From assembly GCA_003151215.1 (NCBI GenBank), contig PLXB01000106.1, positions 1-7,964 on the forward strand: a stretch of 7,964 bases of DNA, written 5' to 3'. Of the stretch, positions 1 to 5,282 are shown in pieces; position 1 is the stretch's first letter, and every line of letters begins with the position of its first letter. This DNA comes from Ignavibacteriota bacterium (lineage in GTDB: Bacteria > Bacteroidota > Kapaibacteriia > Palsa-1295). Below the pieces are notes generated by a model. The model ran no database searches. It was not told the DNA's origin and was given only the letters and a program-made list of their open reading frames with translations. A program made the translations under genes and the position numbers.

Positions 1-1
1 C

Positions 2-103
2 GATCATGTTTCTCTCGTATGCGATCCGAATACCAATAGTACGACGACGATGGGCGGTAATGCATTCGCCGTAGTGATGCTCTCGGGTTTCAAGATCAAT
101 TAG
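2..103 (+). CDS. C-terminal end of a plus-strand protein, possibly a third C1q-like secreted paralog (partial)
   Basis: An open frame enters from the left edge and stops at the TAG at 101-103, giving 33 residues that end in VVMLSGFKIN. The two C1q-like proteins later in the window, on the same strand, end in SVFKLN and FAGYKIN. An F-x-G-[FY]-K-hydrophobic ending is also typical of the last strand of C1q/TNF jelly-roll domains. I infer that this is the end of another member of that family, but 33 residues are too few to prove it. The stop lies 18 bases before the convergent stop of the minus-strand phage gene at 122. If the inference holds, secreted-protein genes lie on both sides of the phage block. 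The alternative is an unrelated protein or a chance open frame. Confidence 0.5.
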   Translation, partial: DHVSLVCDPNTNSTTTMGGNAFAVVMLSGFKIN

Positions 104-121
104 CACTGATCGAGGCAGCGG

Positions 122-565
122 TTAAAAGATCGTAAAAACATACTTGCCGTTAACGATTGCAGCGTTTCTGGTATTACCATACGTAATAACCGGAGCACCG
201 GCACCTGTAAGCATCGAGCATTCGATCCGGCAGCTATCTCCCGGAAGAACTGATGGCGGAGCATACACAGGATCATTGATGAATTGCTCTATGATATTGA
301 TCATATCCGAATGATCGAGATAGGCACTTTCTCCATTATACAAAGGCAGTGCATAATATATCGTGACGGAAAAATCCTGCTCACCCTGAATCGCTTTGCC
401 GAGAAGATCAAATTTTGTGTACTTTGTTTTTCCCGGATCAAGACTGAATGCCGGAATTGATGAAAGCGGAAGTTTTTTTAATTCATCGCGCGGAATGTTG
501 CCCCAGCCCGAATACGCTGCAAACTGAGGAATAAATGAAGTGCGGAAATTTTGTTCGCGAGTCAT
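122..565 (-). CDS. probable phage neck / tail-completion protein
   Basis: This encodes 147 residues beginning MTREQNFRTSF. I use the ATG at 563-565. A longer frame opens at 691, but it would run 77 bases into the connector gene and add 42 residues with no phage-like character. The protein is a small mixed alpha/beta type with no signal peptide or membrane segment. Its central part (DFSVTIYYALPLYNG, then LDHSDMINIIEQFI) looks like the strand-plus-helix pattern of tail-terminator or head-tail-joining proteins, which measure about 110-150 residues. It lies directly after a gp6-like connector on the same strand, where phages place neck and tail-completion genes, and that position is the main support for the function. 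It would act in joining the head to the tail. No specific family could be named with certainty. Confidence 0.5.
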   Translation of the reverse strand: MTREQNFRTSFIPQFAAYSGWGNIPRDELKKLPLSSIPAFSLDPGKTKYTKFDLLGKAIQGEQDFSVTIYYALPLYNGESAYLDHSDMINIIEQFINDPVYAPPSVLPGDSCRIECSMLTGAGAPVITYGNTRNAAIVNGKYVFTIF

Positions 566-614
566 AGGTAGTTTTGTCGTTGATAGTTTTGTAATTTGGT
601 AGTAAAAACTATGC

Positions 615-1196
615 TCAGATCGCATATTTTTTATATGGCGAAAGCATTGCCTTCTGTCTTTCGGATAGATCTGAATACCGCAGACGGTCATTGCTTGTAT
701 CGTTCTTATCCGATTCGATCATAATGCCAAGTCTCCCGGAACCGAGTTTTGATTCTTCATAGATCACTGCAGCGACTTCGGTAATGATCAACCTGATCGT
801 TTCGGGACATGTCAATGTCGAAGGGAGAGAGTATTTCAGCCGGTGCTCATAGCCCCAGAGGAATTTCATCACTGCGCCGACGGCAATACTTCCGTTCGCC
901 AGAAGCACAAGATCGGCGATATTCGCGACGGTTTCTGCACCCGTCTTATCATAATATTTCCAGCTGATAAGCGCGCCGGCTGGGTATTGCATCCGGTGAA
1001 CCTGCAAACCTCTGCCGAAAAATATATCGGTCTTCACCGCGCCCGGTGTGTAATCGCGATCGAGATATGTATATATTTTTTCTGTGGCAGTATTGAGAAG
1101 AGATTGATAGAATGCAAGAATACCGGTATCGGTCGTCGTATCCTTCAGATAGCTTTGGAAATCGCTGAGAGAAACAGGAGATGGAAATGTTGGCAT
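615..1196 (-). CDS. phage gp6-like head-tail connector protein
   Basis: This encodes 193 residues from the ATG at 1194-1196 (MPTFPSPVSLSDFQSYLKD). The N-terminal half has the pattern of gp6-type connectors: a short first helix, a second helix (LAFYQSLLNTATEKIYTYLD, about residues 27-46), then Y-rich strands ending in a WKYYD hairpin. The C-terminal half has a long helix (about residues 134-150, ETIRLIITEVAAVIYEES) followed by a flexible, charged tail with DRLRYSDLSERQKAMLSPYKK. This 'R-Y-x-D-L-x-x-x-x-x-x-x-L-x-P-Y-K' ending is common in connector proteins. Such proteins form a ring below the portal and gate the head-tail junction. The gene lies 50 bases upstream of the likely neck protein, and the two are probably co-transcribed. 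The missing portal and the distance from the capsid gene are unusual. The family call is by pattern, with fair confidence. Confidence 0.65.
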   Translation of the reverse strand: MPTFPSPVSLSDFQSYLKDTTTDTGILAFYQSLLNTATEKIYTYLDRDYTPGAVKTDIFFGRGLQVHRMQYPAGALISWKYYDKTGAETVANIADLVLLANGSIAVGAVMKFLWGYEHRLKYSLPSTLTCPETIRLIITEVAAVIYEESKLGSGRLGIMIESDKNDTSNDRLRYSDLSERQKAMLSPYKKYAI

Positions 1197-1226
1197 GGTT
1201 TCAATGATAAATAAAAAATGAGGAAT

Positions 1227-1303
1227 TGTAGGGGCACGCTGCGCATGCCCTCTTCGGATGTATCGAACGCTTGAAAATAGGGCACGCGCAGCGAGCCCCT
1301 ACA
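1227..1303. repeat. imperfect inverted repeat, 25-bp arms, between connector and holin genes
   Basis: The left arm at 1227-1251 begins TGTAGGGGCACGCTGCGC. The right arm at 1279-1303 is its reverse complement at 23 of 25 positions. The intervening loop is 27 bases. The element fills most of the gap between the connector start (1196) and the holin stop (1308) and could fold into a strong hairpin in RNA. It has no transposase. G+C is high compared with the bases around it. It is most likely a dispersed palindromic (REP/MITE-like) element. It could also act as a terminator or mRNA stabiliser, although no T-run follows. Confidence 0.75.
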
Positions 1304-1307
1304 GTTG

Positions 1308-1523
1308 CTATTGCTTCGGCGGTTCGGCTATATGCAGGCCATGCGCAGCCAGCACCGTTGCAATGCCGATGATGATGCCTGCGATATTTGTTACAGAAGG
1401 CGGCAAGCCCGGAAGCTGCGCGGCAATACCGGCAATCGTTAAGAGTCCCGTCCCGACTCCGGAAAGAGTTTTGATAAGATTTGCAGGATTGATCTTTAGT
1501 AATGATGAAAAGAATGTGTTCAT
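1308..1523 (-). CDS. holin-like small membrane protein
   Basis: This encodes 71 residues from the ATG at 1521-1523. After a short, weakly amphipathic start (MNTFFSSLLKINPANLIKT) there are two hydrophobic stretches, about residues 22-41 (VGTGLLTIAGIAAQLPGL) and 44-63 (VTNIAGIIIGIATVLAAHG), separated by a short Pro-containing turn. It ends in a polar HIAEPPKQ tail. Size, two membrane spans and a position next to a lysis-associated DUF5675 gene match class II holins, which open the inner membrane at the end of phage infection. Holins share little sequence, so the call rests on topology and context. The start is preceded by an A-rich leader without a clear ribosome binding site. An unrelated small membrane protein cannot be excluded. 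Confidence 0.55.
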   Translation of the reverse strand: MNTFFSSLLKINPANLIKTLSGVGTGLLTIAGIAAQLPGLPPSVTNIAGIIIGIATVLAAHGLHIAEPPKQ

Positions 1524-1558
1524 AGTGTTTTTTATTTTTGTTAATGTATGTCTATATT

Positions 1559-1613
1559 TAGTGGCACGGATTGTAGTCCGTGTTTTGCGGACGGACCAAA
1601 ACCCGTCCCACTA
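1559..1613. repeat. imperfect inverted repeat abutting the DUF5675 stop codon
   Basis: The left arm starts TAGTGGCACGGATTG at 1559 and the right arm ends ACCCGTCCCACTA at 1613. Over the outer 23 bases the arms are complementary at 19 positions. An inner stem, CACGGA/TCCGTG, lies within the left half. The element ends one base before the stop codon of the DUF5675 gene (TAA on minus, 1614-1616), between it and the holin start. Its sequence is unlike the two other palindromic types in the window. It may be a dispersed intergenic repeat, or a hairpin limiting read-through between the two lysis-like genes. Confidence 0.65.
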
Positions 1614-2015
1614 TTATTTTGCGATTTCAATTGTTACCGTTCCCGCCTTTACCCCCTCTTCCAGCTTCCGGAAAAATTGGAGAAAAGCGATCTTACTGTT
1701 GTAGATGCGGTCGGTATTTTTTAAGGTGCCCAGCAGAATGCATCCCTCCGTATCGGAAGATGTATTTCCGGGATGAATGCGAATCCCTTCGAACATCGGC
1801 ACATCGAGCACATGCGGCATATTGCGTGCAAAGCGATTCGAGAAATCAATGATGACTTCGTAATTACCATACGGTATTGCCGTCACGCCCGGAATTTTTA
1901 TTCCCGGTGCGCGGACTATATCTTCAAGCGTATAGCATTCGAAAATGCCATCGATAAAAAGGCTGCCGATAGTAGATCTATCGGTAAATATTTGTCGTTC
2001 TAATTTGAGGTTCAT
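1614..2015 (-). CDS. DUF5675-type phage protein, L,D-transpeptidase-like motif, probably lysis-associated
   Basis: This encodes 133 residues from the ATG at 2013-2015. The whole length matches my memory of the DUF5675 family: an N-terminal strand pair (LERQIFTDRSTIGSLFIDG), then CYTLEDIVR, then KIPGVTAIPYGNYEV, and a conserved centre FEGIRIHPGNTSSDTEGC (residues 75-92). The H81-P-G-N84 and G91-C92 pair resembles the His and Cys of YkuD-type L,D-transpeptidases, where Cys is the nucleophile, but the catalytic role here is my inference. The family occurs in phages and prophages of Bacteroidota, commonly near holins. There is no signal peptide, so export would need a holin. The gene leads the minus-strand phage block and has its own promoter-like site upstream. 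A hairpin (2030-2050) sits 14 bases before the start codon. Confidence 0.75.
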   Translation of the reverse strand: MNLKLERQIFTDRSTIGSLFIDGIFECYTLEDIVRAPGIKIPGVTAIPYGNYEVIIDFSNRFARNMPHVLDVPMFEGIRIHPGNTSSDTEGCILLGTLKNTDRIYNSKIAFLQFFRKLEEGVKAGTVTIEIAK

Positions 2016-2025
2016 AGTGATTTGA

Positions 2026-2051
2026 GTAGAGACGCGATATTATCGCGTCTA
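2026..2051. repeat. palindromic repeat (GTAGAGACGCG type, copy 1)
   Basis: A near-perfect palindrome at 2030-2050 has 10-bp arms (AGACGCGATA and TATCGCGTCT) around a single central T. It is preceded at 2026 by GT, which makes the first 11 bases identical to the second copy at 6321. It lies in the predicted 5' leader of the DUF5675 gene, 14 bases from its start codon, where the hairpin could hinder ribosome access. Two copies in 8 kb, each next to a phage gene, suggest a dispersed intergenic element. Confidence 0.75.
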
Positions 2052-2128
2052 AAGTGGAATGATTAGGTTTTGGATTGATTTCAAAAGGCAGGACGCCCTT
2101 TAAAAATGACAAGAAAATAGCTGTGTTC

Positions 2129-2144
2129 TGTATTCTTGAATACA
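2129..2144. promoter_or_regulatory. operator-like perfect palindrome at the predicted start of the DUF5675 transcript
   Basis: TGTATTCTTGAATACA is a perfect palindrome with 7-bp arms and a 2-bp centre. It overlaps the last two bases of the predicted -7 box (2143-2150) and covers the expected transcription start, a typical position for a repressor site. Its size suits a dimeric XRE/cI-like repressor. The XRE regulator encoded 300 bases away (2444-2674) is an obvious candidate to bind it. The binding is inference only. Confidence 0.5.
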
Positions 2145-2173
2145 AATATACGAAATTTTTAGGCGTTTGTCAA
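2143..2173 (-). promoter_or_regulatory. Bacteroidota-type promoter for the DUF5675/holin block
   Basis: On the minus strand there is a -33-like TTG (2173-2171), a 20-base spacer, and a TATATTTG box (2150-2143). This is a full match to the TAnnTTTG -7 consensus at an accepted spacing. Transcription would start near 2137 and read toward 2015, giving a leader of about 120 bases that includes the 2030-2050 palindrome. The box alone would occur by chance every few kilobases, so the spacing, the AT-rich surroundings and the overlapping palindrome are what make it credible. Confidence 0.55.
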
Positions 2174-2443
2174 GGTGCCCATCGCATATTTTTTGAATAT
2201 TTTTTGGCTTTGCCGGTTAAATCATTGAAAATAAAGAAAATAAAATTATTGTTTTTTAACTAAGGTAATTTGAATTTACCGAGTTTATATTTTTACTTAG
2301 CTGGTATGTAACACTCGAGGCTCCAAAATGTTATTTCAGAGTATCATCAATGACTAATGTATAGTCTGAAAAAAAGGAGGTCATAAAATTTTACTAAAAA
2401 ATAATAGATTTTCCATGTAACCTTTTCCTACTTCAGGTTACTT
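2174..2443. other. AT-rich intergenic stretch without a convincing gene
   Basis: Together with 2016-2173 this makes a gap of about 430 bases between the DUF5675 and XRE genes. The right part is strongly AT-rich. Short frames exist here but have no start-site support and unlikely composition. An AAGGAGGT at 2374-2381 has no start codon at a usable distance. A small 7-bp stem (2417-2423 with 2435-2441) lies just past the XRE stop. Confidence 0.5.
2417..2441 (-). terminator. weak hairpin downstream of the XRE gene
   Basis: GTAACCT at 2417-2423 pairs with AGGTTAC at 2435-2441 across an 11-base loop, starting three bases beyond the XRE stop codon (2444-2446). On the transcribed strand it is followed by an AT-rich stretch but not by a clean U-run. 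It may end or stabilise the regulator transcript. Confidence 0.3.
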
Positions 2444-2674
2444 TTAAAGAGGCACCTTATTTGAAGAATCTTTTATAAGAAGCAAATGCGGCTCGATTTT
2501 AAGTGCTCTGGCAATTTTAACGACATTAACGATACCCAGATTTCGTTCGCCGCGTTCAACGGAACTGATATAGTTAATATGCAAGCCTGCGCGTACAGAA
2601 AGTTTTTCCTGAGACCAATCAAGTTTATGCCGAAAGCCTCGGATATTATCGCCGACAATAATGCGAATGTCCAT
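2444..2674 (-). CDS. XRE-family helix-turn-helix regulator
   Basis: This encodes 76 residues from the ATG at 2672-2674, essentially a single HTH_3/Cro-C1 domain. VGDNIRGFRHKLDWSQEKLSVRAGLHINYISSVERGERN covers helices 1-4. SQEKLSVRAG is the second helix and HINYISSVERGERN the recognition helix with the signature E-R-G-x-R. A final NVVKIARALKIEPHLLL helix closes the domain at about residue 68. There is no extra dimerisation or protease domain, so it resembles small phage or restriction-modification controller-type regulators. It is divergent from the secreted beta-propeller gene, and the 98 bases between their starts hold an inverted repeat. It is also upstream of the DUF5675 block and may control either. 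The DNA-binding call is firm, but targets are unknown. Confidence 0.88.
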   Translation of the reverse strand: MDIRIIVGDNIRGFRHKLDWSQEKLSVRAGLHINYISSVERGERNLGIVNVVKIARALKIEPHLLLIKDSSNKVPL

Positions 2675-2692
2675 GATGCAAACTTCGACAAT

Positions 2693-2725
2693 TCACACTA
2701 AAAGTATTTCCCACTTTCAGTGTGA
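2693..2725. promoter_or_regulatory. inverted repeat (candidate operator) between the XRE regulator and the beta-propeller gene
   Basis: TCACACTAAAAG (2693-2704) and CTTTCAGTGTGA (2714-2725) form 12-bp arms with one mismatch around a 9-base centre. It is the only clear symmetry in the divergent intergenic region, lying 18 bases upstream of the XRE start codon. It overlaps the place where a -33 element for the plus-strand gene would sit if the imperfect CATCTTTG at 2743-2750 is its -7 box. Regulators of this size often bind such sites to control themselves and the divergent gene. The inference rests on position and symmetry. Confidence 0.5.
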
Positions 2726-2772
2726 TTCGGTATTTTTAATTGCATCTTTGTAAATCATTCATCATCGGAATC

Positions 2773-4044
2773 ATGAAAATCATCATCGCATTCTTCTTCG
2801 CAGCATTCTTTGCAGGTGCAAGCATTGCCCAAGACCAAGCTCAAAACCAGCAGGGTCAGCCACCGTCACAAGGATGGTATCAGCAACTGAGTTCGGCTGC
2901 AGGAGGTGCAGGCAGCATTTTCTTTATTAACCGAGATACCGGGTGGGTTACATTTGGTAACGGTCTATTCAGTACTATTAATGGCGGAACTACTTGGACT
3001 TTGCTATCTCCTCCACCGACTTATATCGGCTATTTTGCCGATGCAAATAATGGCTGGGGCCAAAACGATACTGCTCTCATCAGAACATCAGATGGCGGCA
3101 AGAATTGGATACCAGTATATGCTCCTGTTACAGGTCAAATGCAAGTGTTTGGAATGGATACTCTCTACATTTATGATGCGGGGAGTAGGAGATTTGCGCG
3201 TTCAACAAACGCCGGGCAAACATGGAGTGACACTGTATTGGATGCTGTAAGGGGCCGATCAATGTCATTTGCATACAGTAAATTGGGCTTTATCGGTGGA
3301 TTTCAAATACTATGGTTTGGCCCCTATCCCCCACAAAAGGGGACAAATGGAGCAGGGCTTTTAGTCACAACTGATGGAGGAATTACGTGGACTCAGAAGT
3401 ATTGTCCGCTGCAGGAAGATTTAGATTTAATTCATGCACTCGATTCATCAAAAATCATTGCCAATACGTCAGATGCTAATATTGTGAATTCATCAGATGG
3501 GGGTCTTACATGGGATACCACTGGCTATAAAGCGTCAATCAACAGTTTCTTTTTTCTTAACAAAAAAACAGGTTATGCTGCCTGTGGAACTGGAGATATT
3601 CTCTTTACCGGCGATAGTGGAAAAACTTGGTCACGCCAGAATAGCACCGTGAATACTGAGCTTACCAGTATTTTTTTCGTTGATTCATTATCTGGCTGGG
3701 CAAGTGGATACGATCCTGCGGTCATTCTCCATACTACTAATGGGGGCACTTCCTTAGTTTCACAGCCCCCATCATACGACTCGCTTTCGATCCAAACATT
3801 CCCCGATCCGGTAACAGGATCATCCCTCAATTATCACTATATATTACCGAGTTCTCAGCATGTTACACTGACATTATTTGATTTGATGGGAAATCAGGTT
3901 CAGATTTTCCTTCAAAATGATTTCGAGGACCAGGGAGAACATACGGTTCCGATAACTCTCTTACCCTTTTCCAATGGAAGTTATTATTACCAGTTCCAAA
4001 CAGAAGAATATCAGTCCTCAGGAAAAATCACAATCATTCGATAA
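2773..4044 (+). CDS. secreted Asp-box (BNR/YCF48-like) beta-propeller with type IX secretion sorting domain
   Basis: This encodes 423 residues from the ATG at 2773. A TTG 33 bases upstream would only add a polar extension before the signal peptide. Residues 1-20 (MKIIIAFFFAAFFAGASIAQ) are a Sec signal peptide, followed by a Gln-rich linker. Residues 36-330 contain seven Asp-box motifs: TINGGTTW (68), TSDGGKNW (105), STNAGQTW (144), TTDGGITW (199), SSDGGLTW (240), TGDSGKTW (279) and a degenerate TTNGGTS (321). GW-containing strands such as RDTGWVTFG and LSGWASG lie between them, as in YCF48/sortilin-like propellers. Residues 338-423 are a type A T9SS C-terminal sorting domain (TFPDPV, LTLFDLMGNQV, NGSYYYQF, GKITIIR). 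The protein is therefore expected at the cell surface or outside it. The function beyond a likely binding scaffold is unknown. It is divergent from the XRE gene. Confidence 0.88.
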   Translation: MKIIIAFFFAAFFAGASIAQDQAQNQQGQPPSQGWYQQLSSAAGGAGSIFFINRDTGWVTFGNGLFSTINGGTTWTLLSPPPTYIGYFADANNGWGQNDTALIRTSDGGKNWIPVYAPVTGQMQVFGMDTLYIYDAGSRRFARSTNAGQTWSDTVLDAVRGRSMSFAYSKLGFIGGFQILWFGPYPPQKGTNGAGLLVTTDGGITWTQKYCPLQEDLDLIHALDSSKIIANTSDANIVNSSDGGLTWDTTGYKASINSFFFLNKKTGYAACGTGDILFTGDSGKTWSRQNSTVNTELTSIFFVDSLSGWASGYDPAVILHTTNGGTSLVSQPPSYDSLSIQTFPDPVTGSSLNYHYILPSSQHVTLTLFDLMGNQVQIFLQNDFEDQGEHTVPITLLPFSNGSYYYQFQTEEYQSSGKITIIR

Positions 4045-4057
4045 GGAAAATTCCAAG

Positions 4058-4192
4058 ATGAAAAAGTCATTGGTCGTTAGCATTTTTTTAATTTCTTCAT
4101 TCTGCATTCTCCATTCTGCATTTTCCCAGATCGTCGTTCCAACGCTTCTTTACGGTAATTTTCGTAGATTCATGGTATTTTTATTTAGTTGA
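4058..4192 (+). pseudogene. signal-peptide-only ORF, probable remnant of a secreted-protein gene
   Basis: The frame runs 44 codons from the ATG at 4058, 13 bases after the beta-propeller stop. MKKSLVVSIFLISSFCILHSAFSQ is a good signal peptide with an SQ cleavage end like its neighbours, but only 20 residues follow (IVVPTLLYGN...) before the stop. The start of that tail could be a decayed version of the Q-IPRT..YQG opening of the next two genes, which is speculative. An 11-bp direct repeat, CATTCTGCATT, lies inside the signal-peptide region (4098-4108 and 4112-4122). It could instead be a real small secreted peptide, but a truncated gene or chance frame seems more likely. Confidence 0.35.
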
Positions 4193-4220
4193 TTTATTGT
4201 TGAAATAACTTGTAACTTTG
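4189..4220 (+). promoter_or_regulatory. Bacteroidota-type promoter for the C1q-like gene pair
   Basis: TTG at 4189-4191 is followed after 21 bases by TAACTTTG at 4213-4220, a full match to the TTG / TAnnTTTG pattern. It lies 41 bases upstream of the ATG at 4262, in a non-coding AT-rich gap. It would drive both C1q-like genes as one transcript. Confidence 0.55.
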
Positions 4221-4261
4221 CAGGCGCACAGGCGTTTTCTTTGAAAAGGATACTATTCGCT

Positions 4262-5275
4262 ATGAAACCAACCCTGCTCATTCTGCTTCTTTTGCTCCTC
4301 TGGAGGGATAATTCAACTGCGCAAATTCCGCGCACGATCAGTTACCAAGGCGATCTTCGAACATCTCAGGGAAGCCCCGCTCCGGATGGAAAGCATTCGT
4401 TTATGCTTTCATTCTATAATACTTTTTCCGGAGGCACTGCGCTTTACAGAGAAACACAATTCATCGATGTGACCGGTGGAATTTTCACTTTTATCATTGG
4501 CACTACCGCGCCGATCCCCGATTGGCTGACTTTCGATAGCGCATACTATCTCGGCATATCTATAGACCAGGGTGCTGAGTTAACTCCCCGGACTCCTTTT
4601 ACTTCAGTCCCGTATGCATTACATGCTCAGGTTGCCGATGGACTGAGCCCGAATGCCTACATTCCACCCGGACTTATTATCGGTTCGACTGCTCCTTCGG
4701 GACCTGCGCTTGGTGATCTTTGGGGCACCTATCCCTACCCGGAAGTGATTGGTTTGCAATCCAGACCAATCTCAACCCTCCTGCCTCAGAGAGGCGATGT
4801 TTTTATGTGGAGCGGCGCAACATGGGGTCCGCAGCCTGTACCGGTTCCGATCGCTTTTCATGTAGGCGGAGATAGCTTTGCCAATAGTATTATTAGATTT
4901 TCGATAAAATCCGGGAATGGTTTTTTTGACGATGGCGGATTTTATGATACCGTTATGAACTCATTTTTAGTGATGAAAACAGGTGTTTACAGGTTCGATC
5001 TCCGTGTCAATGGAAGCGTTCAACAGCTTTATAACCAGGCCACTAATGTCCATATTGCTATTGCATTATTCATCGATAAGCAAGGTATCGGAGAACAGGA
5101 TTATGATGTTCCTATTGAGTATTCAGAGCTTGGCGTTCCTGATTTTTATGCACTTCCCTATGCTTCTCTTTTGAAACTTACACAGGGGCAGACGGTTCAA
5201 GTAATTGTCTGGTCAATTTCCGATCCTGCTCTTTCCACTATTTCCGCAGATCTCAGTGTCTTCAAATTGAATTAA
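4262..5275 (+). CDS. secreted C1q/TNF-like protein, paralog 1
   Basis: This encodes 337 residues from the ATG at 4262. The in-frame TTG at 4241 would put charged residues before the signal peptide and is less likely. Residues 1-21 (MKPTLLILLLLLLWRDNSTAQ) are a Sec signal peptide. Residues 22-122 form the 'IPRTISYQG ... TPRTPFTSVPYALHA' domain frequent in secreted proteins of Bacteroidota and Ignavibacteria. Residues 147-191 carry a GDLxGxYPxPxVxGL...PxxGxxxxWxGxxWxP linker like those in tail-fibre and surface proteins. From about residue 196 there is a C1q/TNF-like jelly roll: NSFLVMKTGVYRFDLRV matches the F-x-x-x-x-x-G-x-Y-x-F strand and LLKLTQGQTVQVIVW the L-x-x-G-x-x-V strand, ending VFKLN. 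Such domains usually form trimers and bind ligands. No T9SS sorting domain is visible. It lies 7 bases from paralog 2. Confidence 0.78.
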   Translation: MKPTLLILLLLLLWRDNSTAQIPRTISYQGDLRTSQGSPAPDGKHSFMLSFYNTFSGGTALYRETQFIDVTGGIFTFIIGTTAPIPDWLTFDSAYYLGISIDQGAELTPRTPFTSVPYALHAQVADGLSPNAYIPPGLIIGSTAPSGPALGDLWGTYPYPEVIGLQSRPISTLLPQRGDVFMWSGATWGPQPVPVPIAFHVGGDSFANSIIRFSIKSGNGFFDDGGFYDTVMNSFLVMKTGVYRFDLRVNGSVQQLYNQATNVHIAIALFIDKQGIGEQDYDVPIEYSELGVPDFYALPYASLLKLTQGQTVQVIVWSISDPALSTISADLSVFKLN

Positions 5276-5282
5276 CCGGATA

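Noticed and set aside
566..691. Upstream extension of the neck protein gene starting at 691
   Set aside because: It would overlap the connector coding region by 77 bases and adds residues without family-like character; the ATG at 565 fits better.
843..1214. 123-codon plus-strand frame opposite the connector gene
   Set aside because: It is antisense to a protein with a convincing connector pattern, and its own translation has no domain-like features.
2075..2263. 62-codon plus-strand frame in the AT-rich gap
   Set aside because: It spans the minus-strand promoter and palindrome, is rich in Lys/Ile/Phe as expected for AT-rich non-coding DNA, and has no recognisable domain.
2374..2381. Perfect-looking Shine-Dalgarno AAGGAGGT on plus
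   Set aside because: No ATG, GTG or TTG at a usable distance downstream, and the other genes here do not use such sites.
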